From: Albugo candida
Taxonomy: Eukaryota; Oomycota; Peronosporomycetes; Albuginales; Albuginaceae
Length of the DNA: 64,000 nucleotides
Reading direction: 5' to 3'
NCBI GenBank assembly: GCA_905220665.1
Contig: CAJNAR010000151.1
Location: 310,001 to 374,000 of the forward strand
Under the pieces are notes generated by a model, which worked only from the letters and a program-made list of their open reading frames with translations, searched no databases and was not told the origin of the DNA. Positions 33,420 through 42,775 of the stretch are shown here, piece by piece. Numbering within the stretch: the first letter of the stretch is position 1; the number at the start of each line of letters is the position of its first letter. The translations under genes were made by a program, and so were the position numbers.

Positions 33420-36400
33420 ATGGCTGACATGTCGATGCATTCGACCGAGCCGGATGGCTTCTCTTCATTAGTGCCAGCGCGTAAGCGTTCAAGACAGGAG
33501 CTCGGTGAAACACATACAGGTAGCCAACCACCCAATATTGATTATAGTCCATTCAATTCGACCCAAACTACAGCTGTAGAAGATTTTGTTGCATCCTACC
33601 GTGAGCAGAATTCCAGGCCTTTTCGTGTTCACACTCCATCACGCGTCTACCCCAATGCAATCACAGTTTCCTCAATGCTACATGCTTTATGCAACCACTA
33701 CAAAGTGTGCTCCTTCCAGGAATTGCTGCAGAATCCCTCTGCGGACCCAATGCAACTGCAAGGCCTCCGTGAGATTCAGTGCATCAATGAGCGCTTATGG
33801 ACCTTTTGCGCTGTATATCAACAATCTCGTGGAATCCACACCTTGTATGAATGCTACCAAGCGTTCCTGATGCAGGAACAGATCGAGGATTTCTGTGATC
33901 TCGGCATTGGAAACTCCTTTCGGCTGACAGAGGCCGTCCAGGCTTGTTACGGGATGGCCCAAGATAGCTCCTCGGAGACGCTCAAGCTGCTTCCGCTGAA
34001 AACATATGATGTTCTCCGACACCTTCGGGCATTTGACCAGCAGCTCCATTCAGAATCGCATCATTCATTCAATGAAATACGCACTGGTGTTCGTATCCAT
34101 CGCGAAGACTTTCTCCGATATTTGACCCACAAACTTTCGATGGAATTGCGCGCTCAGTATACTCTCACACAACTTGGAGTCTTTATCAGTCCATCGAGCT
34201 TTGGACAATACATTGGTTTACTGCGTCGCATCTCCTTTCAAGAAAAAAAAGAACTGAAAATGCTCGAAGCGGAATTTCAGAAAGGAGTCGCTGAAAGAGT
34301 ATTCGAAATCACCAAAGAAAAATTCAGCTCAGCAAATCGTCAACACGCAATCGCAGAATGCCTCAAGCTTCAGGAAAAGAGATGGAAGTCAGAACTCCAT
34401 CAGAATAGCAGTAAAGGCTCCGAACGTAAGACTTCCAATACAACTTCCTCGTCTTTATCACTTGAAATACTTCGTCGTGTCACCAGTGTCGATGTGTATT
34501 TGGATCGTGAGCTACAACGCAAACTCCAGGCTCAAAGTGACACCTCTAAAGCATGTTGGTCGATATCTTCACACGCAATCGCGGAGCAAGATGCTAAAAT
34601 CCGTAAAAGGCTCAAATCTTGCCTCGCCTGGACACAGAAAAGCTGTCAATACTCGCGAATCAAAGTCGTCACGTGGGTGGTCTCTGGTGTCATTGCAAAG
34701 ATTTATGCTTTACTTAGGGACAGCGATAAAGTCTCAGCCTCGAAACTTGGCGCCAGTCCTGAGGAAAGCCAGAATATCAAGGAATCAGAAGATTTATCGG
34801 AATTAGAAGAGTGCGCTTGCTGCTGTGTTGGAAGTGATTCTTGCACATGTTCTTGTGCCTGCGCTTGTCATCAAGACTCTAGTGACGAGGAAGGTCTGTG
34901 TGAGGTCACATCGGAGCCTGCTGTAGAAGAAGTTTGTCAGAAGGAGAGGCTCAAAAAAACAATTGTAAAGTTTCTTCAAGATTACAGGCAAGCCAACGCT
35001 TCCAATAACAACAAGCAAGCGACTCTGGGCGTTCAGTGGACCGTGGAGATGCTGTGTGCATTAGAAGAGCATCTCAAACTCGAAATGTCGACTTCGTTGG
35101 GCTCTATCTCGTGGCTAAATGCTGTCAGAGAGCTTCAACAAGACCAGCCTTTGCTTCTTTCTACAGAGAGCGAGTCGCCTTCTTCGAAGATATGTGTGCC
35201 TGCAAGCCAAATGTGCTCAATGAATGGCATCAACGACCGTGAATTAAGTCGATTCTTGCATCAGTATGTCATAAACCACGGACTCGACGAATCGAATTGG
35301 AATGATCACCGAAAACGCATTTTCACTCGACTCCGCGAACACTTTGGACGTCAGCAATCGGAATTTGACGAGTCTTTCCAAGCGATTGTGTCGTCCAAAA
35401 TACACGCTGTGATGGTCTCAGCACCTGCAGAAGCGGACGAACGCATCGTATACGCTTCAGCTTTGGACGTAGACCTTCGATCCGAATGTCCTGTGCCAGA
35501 AACTCTCTGTGAGAGAATCCTTGCACAACTCGTCACATGTCCGTTTCTAAGTCATGTGGAGCCTTATCTTCAATGGGAAGCCACGTATCAGCGCCACTTT
35601 GGGTCATTCCCAACCTTTTTATCGGCGTACGTGGCTTCGTATATCACAACGCAAATGATCAAAAGTCGATACGATTTTGTACTTTACGTCGAATGCAGTG
35701 GGAAAGTATGGAAGCTCCAGCATCCTGACACCGTCCAACTCGAAAGTCTGGCGAAAGTATCCGACCAAAGTGATTACAAATCGCTCGGTCGTTCGTTAGC
35801 CTCCCAAATGGCGTCATTAATGCTCCAATATCGAGGCTCTCGCCACGTTCCAAACGCACTCGTTACGTTTTATCTCCGAGAATTCTTTCAAAGTGTCTCC
35901 ATTTCCAAAATCGATCTCATTCTCGTTGGATTCTGTGCCGCAATGTCGTTCTCTTTCGGACCGTATTGCCTGTCATTAGTGCTCGATGCTGTGCAAAGTA
36001 TCGGAATCGCTGGATTCTCAACACGAGCGCATATATACGAACGCATATGGAACAAAGTCGATCTCAACACTGACAGGAACTCTCTCTGTTGGATTGCTTG
36101 CCTGCTGGAAGTACCATTTTGGAAGGTCCCAATGAATGCACCTCCAAAAGTGAACGTAAAGCTCCAACCTCCACAGACCTCGCGCGTTTGTGGCTCCATG
36201 GAACCCGTCGACCACGCGATAACGTCCCCAAAGCATACGCTTCCGACAGCTGACGCACCCACACAAAAAGCCTGTCGTGCACTCATCGAGTCGATCCGAA
36301 CATCTCGTCTGGGCCTCGACATCCCCCAGGAACGTGAAAACGCTACGCGGACCGTATCAACGCGAGGAATCTTCACGTTGCAACAAAGACGACTGGATCG

Positions 36401-39400
36401 TGCGTTGAAACGATTAAGCGCCGAGCTGTACGCCGCAAATGCCCATTTCGTCCTGGAACTCCTACAGAATGCCGATGACGCACTGTACCATCGAAATGTG
36501 TCTCCAACATGCACTTTTCTCATCACAGAGAACAAAGTGGAATTCGTCAGTAATGAGATCGGATTCACGGAAGCAAACATCCACGCGTTATGTGATATCG
36601 GAGCTTCCACGAAAGAGTCCGATACGACTTGCATTGGGAACAAAGGCATTGGCTTTAAAAGCGTCTTCAAAATCAGCGATAGGCCTCAAGTTCATTCGAA
36701 TGGCTACCACATGGAATTCCAGGCTTCCAACGTCTCAGAAAGCGGCATGCTTGGGTACATTGTGCCGACATGGATCGAGGATCGCAGTCGATGGCGTGAA
36801 GACTGCGGCACATGTATCGTTCTACCCTTCCACGAAGAAGCTCAACGTCGTAAGGAAGCGATTGTACAAGCAGTACATGCAACGATCGAGCCGTCTCTAC
36901 TCCTATTCCTTCGACAGATCAAACAGCTTCAAGTCGACGAACATAATGCGCGAATATGCATTCGAAAACAGGAGAATTGGGTCAGGAAGTATGACAATGA
37001 TATACGTTGGAAGCATATCAGCCTGCACGTATCCTCGCACGAGCATCCGACGTCCTGGCTGCTGGTTGAGAAGACGATTGCGATACCGAAAGGTATCTCT
37101 CGGCATACCTCTGCGATGGCTACTCGACTCGTCGTAGCATTTCCTTTGGGTCGAATCGATCCAACGTATCAAAAAGTATTTGCGTATCTTCCAGTTCGAT
37201 CGTACGGCCTTCGATGCATCGTCCAGGGCGATTTCATCCTTCCAAGCTCTCGTGAATCAATCGATGCCTCGAACGAATGGAATCAATGGCTTTTGACATT
37301 CCTTCCGGGTCTTTTTGAGCATACGGCGACTCATTTATGGCGTCCTGAAAGTCACGCCGAAGACCTCGCGTGGATATCCCGCGATCAATTCTGTCGGCTT
37401 TTGCCTGTCGAGAGACACGTGGAAGCTCCTTTCCGCTCGATCGCACGGGAGATCCTTCAGTTGTTGTGTAAAGCTCATTGGGTACCGAGTGCTTGTGATA
37501 CGCTTCTTGCACCCTGCAGCCTCTTAGAGGTGTCGATGGACGCAGTCCAAGTGCAGGGACACGATGCTGCATGGATGTGGAGTCTGTTGTATCGGGCTAC
37601 ACACAAGCGAGTTCTTTGTCGCGAGATGTCGTCGAATCTGTCGAAAGAAATCAAAACGTTGCTTCAGATTGAGAGTCTTCAGGCAATACACGTTGTCAGG
37701 ATGCTGGCTGTCTTGTGCAGCGAAGGAGAAAGCATGGAGAATGAGATCGATTATCTCCCGAAACTCGTTGTTCTCCTTTCATTTCTATCCAAACTCTGGC
37801 ATTCGAATAGCGCTGTGAGGTCTGACGCACTCGTCAAAGAGTTTCAATGGATTCCGTGCTTTCCTGTGATTTCCGCAGACGGAAATCGCTGCTACAGGTC
37901 GCTACATGCAGCGGAAAATGGTCTTTATCTTCCATGGAAAGTCAAACCAGCAGCCTGCAATGAGATTGCCACTTTGATACAAAGCTTTGGCCACCATACG
38001 CCCACGTCCTTTCCGATCGTCGAGGAAGCATTTCTGCTTCAACTGAATAGCAGCACGTTGGAATTTCTCACTCAAACGATCGGATTAGAGACGCTCGACG
38101 CTCATAAAGTGCTTGAGATCCAAATCCTTCCGTTTCTAAAGGCTCACATTGTGTCGAATTCGGACCGAACGCAAGCGCTTCAGGAGAATTGGATTTATTG
38201 TCTGTTGGATCATCTTCACGAGTGCCATCGATCCAATGCATTTCAAAGCTGTCCCGTGAGAGTATCAGGTCTTCCTGCTCTTCCGTTGATCACTTTTGAA
38301 CAAGAGATCTCGCGAGATTGGATAGAGTTGGAAAGGTCTAAGGCGTTCGTACTTTTCACGTTCTGGCCAGCGGAGAGTGAGAAGAAAGCTGTGTCTCTCG
38401 ATGCGGCTGGAGAGATCATGAAAGCCTCCGACACTGAACAAGTACGCTTTGTGTGCCCGGCATTCCTAAGCGAATTAGAACGGAGAAATTCACGAGAACG
38501 CTACCTTTCCAAGCACCGCTTATGGAGCGATAGTTGCAACGTACATTGTCTGTGGGATTTGGATTCCTCAGCGGCACTAAACGCTTTGCATACGATCCTC
38601 TGTACGCTTGTAGAAGCATCCAAAGCGTCCGTAAAGCAGCGAGGCCTCCAAGCATTTGCAAATTGTCTCCAGGCATTCAGTCCATCTCCAACGTCTGACC
38701 GTTTACACGCACACAATTTTTACAGCGCACTGAGAGATTTGGAATGGATAGAAGCGCGAGATGGAGCATTTTACCGGCCTCAGGATCTTTGGCTTCCCGG
38801 AAAGGATCCATTGATCGATACAATTGTTCATTTGATGCCACGGAGTCGAATGAACGATTTTGCGTCGAAATGGAGCGAGTATTTAGGCTTCCAGCAAGCG
38901 ATTTCTTTGACGAATGTTGTCGGCATCCTACGGAATATCGCTAGAGCCTCCAAAGACCTTCCATTAGACGCTCTTAAGGCGTCAAGTTTGGCGTTGTATC
39001 AGTACCTCGCGCGAAATTGCAATGATCGATCAAAAGCAGCGGAAATCCACGCAATGTTCCAAAATGAAGCCGTCTACTGCATCGCCAATTCCGAGGCTTC
39101 CGTCGTCGTTGCCTCCATATCGGACGTTGTATGGTCGACGTCCGCATCGACGCCCTCGTGGCATTTCCCACTGGACAGCATGTACCCTGCGAGTCTCAAA
39201 GTCTTCTTCACAGACTTTTGCGGCGTTCCTGAGACGCCATCGATCCACGACATTTGTCGATATCTCACAACTACAAAGTCACCTCTACGGCCCGAAGCTC
39301 TCCTCTCACTCATGAAGCACTGGTCGGGTCGAATCAAACAATACGCGGTGTCGTGCTTGGAGCTCGAAATGATTCAAAACGCCATCAAATCTCCAAATGT

Positions 39401-41204
39401 AATTTGGCTGCCAACAACGACCGAGAAACGCATTGGAATCCCAGCAACAAATCGATTTGCTGTGATTGCATGCGATGAGACCGAAGCACACATTCGTACA
39501 GTGCTGAAGCAGCTCTCTCTGTCTTCAAAAGCGTTTACTTCGTTGGGCTTTGATGTCATCGATTTGGAGTCCGATGACGTGGAAGAGCTTCTACCGCTTT
39601 TCACACAGACGCAAGCAGTTGTTCGTATCGAGGAACACGTTCGTAGCGAGCGATATCAATGGGCCAAGCTGCTGAGTCAGCTCTTCGCACAGAGAGATCC
39701 GCTGCAAGTCGACAATCGTCAGAGGCTTTTAATTGCCTTACTGAATGTCTGGGCAAGTCGCATGCATCTCGACACACACATCGAACGAATGTGTCCCAAG
39801 TACGTCCAATGGAGAGATTTGATGCAGCACGAGATCCTGTATCCGTGTCGTCTTCCCGGATCCACACGACGACTTCAAAATCGATCGGAAAACGTTTTTG
39901 TGAAGGATACAAATGAGCTCTCGGAATCGGAATTGAAAACACTTGGCATCTCTTTACTTTGTGTGGAGGACGATCATGGAAGCCGTTTGCAACGCGAAGG
40001 CTCCGTGTTCCTGACGAGAATTTGTGGCATTCAATCGCTGAAATCCCATTTGGTATGCCGAGTCTGCGTTCCACACACAAAAGCGATCCGAGAGAAAGAC
40101 CTCGCGGATCTCGAAGAGCAATTACGAGTCGATGTACTCGACAGCTTTCAGATCTTCAAGCGGCTTTTACAGGCGCACTACCCCGACGTGTATCGTACGA
40201 TGACGCAAGACCCGAGGATTGTCCATTTCGCCAGTGCGTTGAACTGTTCGATCACGCTGTTGGAGCCTTTGCAAGTGCGTTATGAGCTTGGACATAAAGC
40301 CGTCGTAAAGTGTGTTCAAAGTGCTTTCGAAAGAACTTGTTCGACGCTGTATATCGTTGCCAGCAGTGCCGAGAAAGCCTCTGTGGATTACCTCGATCTC
40401 ATGCGGACGTGTTGTAATGAATGGCTATCTTCTGGTGCAATGAATGTCATGTCGATTGCGAATGTGCTGTATTTGGCGTGGATGCAGCCGCATGCGGCCG
40501 CCAGAGAGGCTTTTCTGCAAACAACCCAACAGATTCCTCCATTAGAATCCATCCAAACGTCCCGGAAAGAAGTCCTCGAGTCAGATACATTCCCCACACA
40601 CTCTCTGACGTCATTGCAAACGGATTCTCAGCAACGACTCGATACCGAGTGGAAATCGCCCAAAGAATCGATGGAACACTGCTCGCAGACGCTAATGCCG
40701 CGACGCTCCATGGAGCAACGACACGCGTTCGCCGATACCTTTGGAGAGAATTGTTTCTCAGCAATTTCGTACGAGGAACGCGTTGCTACCGGTCGATTCG
40801 GAGAGGAGTATGTGTTCCATACACTCTGTAAAGAGTTTGAAGAGAAACAAGACGCATCCGGCGCCAAGATTCATGTGATTTGGGTCAATCAAGAACGCGA
40901 ATCTGGCCTCCCGTACGACCTCAAGCTCGTCTCCAGCGCTTCCGGGCAAACGATCCACTACATTGAAGTAAAATCCACACGAATGGTTGAGAAACCGAGT
41001 TTTGAGATCACTATGAATGAAGTAGAGCATGCGAGTATCCATGGAAGCGATTACAGCATCTACAGAGTGTTTCAAGCCGGCAAGAAATGGCGCTCGGAGA
41101 CCTCATGTCGCGTGATTCGTATCCGAGATCCAATCGCTCAAATTCGGCAGAAACGGATCCAATTGATGGCGGTCATGTGCGCCTCTGACGACGCTGTCGG
41201 CTGA
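33420..41204 (+). CDS. Giant NO VEIN/sacsin-like ATPase with DUF3883 domain
   Basis: A 2594-residue single-exon protein. Residues about 990-1180 carry a sacsin-type GHKL ATPase: ELLQNADDA (Mg/ATP Asn), then IGASTKESD and GNKGIGFKSVF (glycine lid). The C-terminus (about 2455-2570) is a DUF3883 domain with TGRFGEEYVFHTL, GLPYDLKLVSS and HYIEVKST; the D..ExK arrangement is that of PD-(D/E)xK nuclease folds. The order ATPase then DUF3883 is that of plant NO VEIN and some microbial relatives. The 980-residue N-terminal part is helical and holds a Cys cluster (CACCCVGSDSCTCSCACACH, about 466-485). Function is unknown: NO VEIN acts in development, and sacsin is chaperone-like. The end overlaps the FANCL stop by 32 bases. 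Confidence 0.88.
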   Translation: MADMSMHSTEPDGFSSLVPARKRSRQELGETHTGSQPPNIDYSPFNSTQTTAVEDFVASYREQNSRPFRVHTPSRVYPNAITVSSMLHALCNHYKVCSFQELLQNPSADPMQLQGLREIQCINERLWTFCAVYQQSRGIHTLYECYQAFLMQEQIEDFCDLGIGNSFRLTEAVQACYGMAQDSSSETLKLLPLKTYDVLRHLRAFDQQLHSESHHSFNEIRTGVRIHREDFLRYLTHKLSMELRAQYTLTQLGVFISPSSFGQYIGLLRRISFQEKKELKMLEAEFQKGVAERVFEITKEKFSSANRQHAIAECLKLQEKRWKSELHQNSSKGSERKTSNTTSSSLSLEILRRVTSVDVYLDRELQRKLQAQSDTSKACWSISSHAIAEQDAKIRKRLKSCLAWTQKSCQYSRIKVVTWVVSGVIAKIYALLRDSDKVSASKLGASPEESQNIKESEDLSELEECACCCVGSDSCTCSCACACHQDSSDEEGLCEVTSEPAVEEVCQKERLKKTIVKFLQDYRQANASNNNKQATLGVQWTVEMLCALEEHLKLEMSTSLGSISWLNAVRELQQDQPLLLSTESESPSSKICVPASQMCSMNGINDRELSRFLHQYVINHGLDESNWNDHRKRIFTRLREHFGRQQSEFDESFQAIVSSKIHAVMVSAPAEADERIVYASALDVDLRSECPVPETLCERILAQLVTCPFLSHVEPYLQWEATYQRHFGSFPTFLSAYVASYITTQMIKSRYDFVLYVECSGKVWKLQHPDTVQLESLAKVSDQSDYKSLGRSLASQMASLMLQYRGSRHVPNALVTFYLREFFQSVSISKIDLILVGFCAAMSFSFGPYCLSLVLDAVQSIGIAGFSTRAHIYERIWNKVDLNTDRNSLCWIACLLEVPFWKVPMNAPPKVNVKLQPPQTSRVCGSMEPVDHAITSPKHTLPTADAPTQKACRALIESIRTSRLGLDIPQERENATRTVSTRGIFTLQQRRLDRALKRLSAELYAANAHFVLELLQNADDALYHRNVSPTCTFLITENKVEFVSNEIGFTEANIHALCDIGASTKESDTTCIGNKGIGFKSVFKISDRPQVHSNGYHMEFQASNVSESGMLGYIVPTWIEDRSRWREDCGTCIVLPFHEEAQRRKEAIVQAVHATIEPSLLLFLRQIKQLQVDEHNARICIRKQENWVRKYDNDIRWKHISLHVSSHEHPTSWLLVEKTIAIPKGISRHTSAMATRLVVAFPLGRIDPTYQKVFAYLPVRSYGLRCIVQGDFILPSSRESIDASNEWNQWLLTFLPGLFEHTATHLWRPESHAEDLAWISRDQFCRLLPVERHVEAPFRSIAREILQLLCKAHWVPSACDTLLAPCSLLEVSMDAVQVQGHDAAWMWSLLYRATHKRVLCREMSSNLSKEIKTLLQIESLQAIHVVRMLAVLCSEGESMENEIDYLPKLVVLLSFLSKLWHSNSAVRSDALVKEFQWIPCFPVISADGNRCYRSLHAAENGLYLPWKVKPAACNEIATLIQSFGHHTPTSFPIVEEAFLLQLNSSTLEFLTQTIGLETLDAHKVLEIQILPFLKAHIVSNSDRTQALQENWIYCLLDHLHECHRSNAFQSCPVRVSGLPALPLITFEQEISRDWIELERSKAFVLFTFWPAESEKKAVSLDAAGEIMKASDTEQVRFVCPAFLSELERRNSRERYLSKHRLWSDSCNVHCLWDLDSSAALNALHTILCTLVEASKASVKQRGLQAFANCLQAFSPSPTSDRLHAHNFYSALRDLEWIEARDGAFYRPQDLWLPGKDPLIDTIVHLMPRSRMNDFASKWSEYLGFQQAISLTNVVGILRNIARASKDLPLDALKASSLALYQYLARNCNDRSKAAEIHAMFQNEAVYCIANSEASVVVASISDVVWSTSASTPSWHFPLDSMYPASLKVFFTDFCGVPETPSIHDICRYLTTTKSPLRPEALLSLMKHWSGRIKQYAVSCLELEMIQNAIKSPNVIWLPTTTEKRIGIPATNRFAVIACDETEAHIRTVLKQLSLSSKAFTSLGFDVIDLESDDVEELLPLFTQTQAVVRIEEHVRSERYQWAKLLSQLFAQRDPLQVDNRQRLLIALLNVWASRMHLDTHIERMCPKYVQWRDLMQHEILYPCRLPGSTRRLQNRSENVFVKDTNELSESELKTLGISLLCVEDDHGSRLQREGSVFLTRICGIQSLKSHLVCRVCVPHTKAIREKDLADLEEQLRVDVLDSFQIFKRLLQAHYPDVYRTMTQDPRIVHFASALNCSITLLEPLQVRYELGHKAVVKCVQSAFERTCSTLYIVASSAEKASVDYLDLMRTCCNEWLSSGAMNVMSIANVLYLAWMQPHAAAREAFLQTTQQIPPLESIQTSRKEVLESDTFPTHSLTSLQTDSQQRLDTEWKSPKESMEHCSQTLMPRRSMEQRHAFADTFGENCFSAISYEERVATGRFGEEYVFHTLCKEFEEKQDASGAKIHVIWVNQERESGLPYDLKLVSSASGQTIHYIEVKSTRMVEKPSFEITMNEVEHASIHGSDYSIYRVFQAGKKWRSETSCRVIRIRDPIAQIRQKRIQLMAVMCASDDAVG

Positions 41205-42431
41205 GATTCGTCGAGTACATTGTCTCTCCGCAGTGCGGACACTCGCCAATGAGTGTTCGACGCAGACGCTTTACCGCTGGTAATGCTCGAAGCCACTCGA
41301 GCAAACAGCGCTCGTGGTAGCGGCGACTGCATGTGGGGTTGTCACACAGCCTGTCAGGGAGCATCTCTGTGCCATTGTCCACGAGATGAAAGCAGTAGCA
41401 AATCCCGCACTCGAGCTGAAAGTCTCCGATACTTTCCATCAAAGGACCCGGGAAACAAAGCCCGAGAATCGACTCCAAGTTGCTCCGAAGCAGAGTGTGG
41501 CCAGAATCGTCCCATGAAGAGATATTCTCACTCCACCGTCGACGGAAGCATTCAATCGACGTCTCCTTTCCAAAGAATTCCAACTTGCAAATGGAAAAAG
41601 GTCTCAATGGATCCAAAATCTCAATGTCGATGGAAATGTGCTTTTCAATTGCGATACGTCGATGCGTCATGGAGCGTTGAGGTCGACTGGGCTCCAGTAC
41701 AATACAATGTGTATCCAAATCGTCCATTACGTCCCAAAACGCTGAGAATTGAGGCAAGAAATTGGATCGGAAATGATCGATGATTCCTTTCAGGTTCCAT
41801 ACAGTCGATTCCCATGGCGGATAGAACTCGCATGGAGCGTCTACGGAGAGAAGAGGACAGGTCGATGGGTAATCGGACGCGAATTCAACGCGTAGGGAGT
41901 GATTTCGTCCCTGTTGATCGGCGATTTGGACCTCCAGGACGTTGAGAGCTTCATTGAGAGAAATGAGAGATTCCCATCCGATCGTTTCGATGTCGTCTAC
42001 GAGCTGTTTGTAATAGGACGCGGCTGGAGGTTTTGTACAGGGCGGAGCGTCTACTGCCTGCGAAGCCACACACCGAGCCATTCGGTCGGATTCCACCGAC
42101 AGCATTTCCTGCAGGTCGCGAATGAAGTCGCATAGAGAAGAAGCTTTCTGTAGCCAGGTCTTTTGCGTGTAATTAGCGGAATTGTAGGCGAAATTGGAGG
42201 GAATGTATGATGTACCTGTAGCTGTGTGCGGTGTGGGTGGATGTATGCCGCCAGGGAGTCCTCTACGTGGAGAATTGCATTGCGAAAAGTGCTTTTTGAT
42301 GTGCGCTCATCGTACTCAATGCCTTCGATTCGAATTTTGACTTCTACAGAGCCGATTTGGACGTATCCGACGTAGGAGTGTAGCGACATGTCTTCCGGAA
42401 TCAAAGAGGAGGAGATATCGACCCTGGCCAT
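41173..42431 (-). CDS. FANCL: FANCL-like E3 ubiquitin ligase (Fanconi anaemia pathway)
   Basis: The RING ligase that monoubiquitinates FANCD2/FANCI in DNA crosslink repair. Two exons on the minus strand, 42431-42216 and 42159-41173 (donor GTACAT, acceptor AAAAG), giving 400 aa (human 375). The middle holds the UBC-RWD/DRWD region (YPSTCPLLSVDAPCEF, WNLKGIIDHF). The C-terminal PHD/RING-like domain keeps the zinc ligands: ECGICYCF, RLCDNPTCSRRYHERCLLEW and GECPHCGETM, which line up with the human CGICYAY, VCDNSQCG and GECPYC elements. Its 3' end overlaps the giant ATPase gene by 32 bases on the other strand. Divergent from myosin with 344 bp between start codons. Confidence 0.86.
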
Positions 42432-42775
42432 CGTTTTCTGATGCGAAATGAGGTAGTTAGAAGAGTGGTACAGTCGAGAAACAAGAGGTTTCGTAGAGGC
42501 GTTTACGTGCGTTTTAGAATGAAAAAAAAGGGAGGAGTGATACGTATGGGATGGTGGGAAGTGTATTTGCGCAGGAAGGCGGAGAATGAGCGAGAAACAC
42601 GTGCAAATAAGGCGTAAAGAGAGGAGTATGGAGTGCGATGAAAAAAGATGGAATTCTGCATGCGATAATATTTGTCCAATCAGAGACATTTATTTAGCGC
42701 ATCTCCTGGTATTGGCTGAAATAGTATCAGGGAATTACATATGTAGCGTTTCGTAACATCGACAGAAAAATTGGA
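42432..42775. other. Divergent promoter region, FANCL / myosin
   Basis: 344 bases between divergent start codons. No further feature was recognised. Confidence 0.4.

Noticed and set aside
35888..36670. A 260-codon frame on the minus strand inside the giant ATPase gene
   Set aside because: It is antisense to the conserved ATPase domain region and has no motifs of its own; it is a shadow of codon bias.
39601..40080. A 159-codon minus-strand frame inside the giant ATPase gene
   Set aside because: Antisense shadow; no known motif and no start context.
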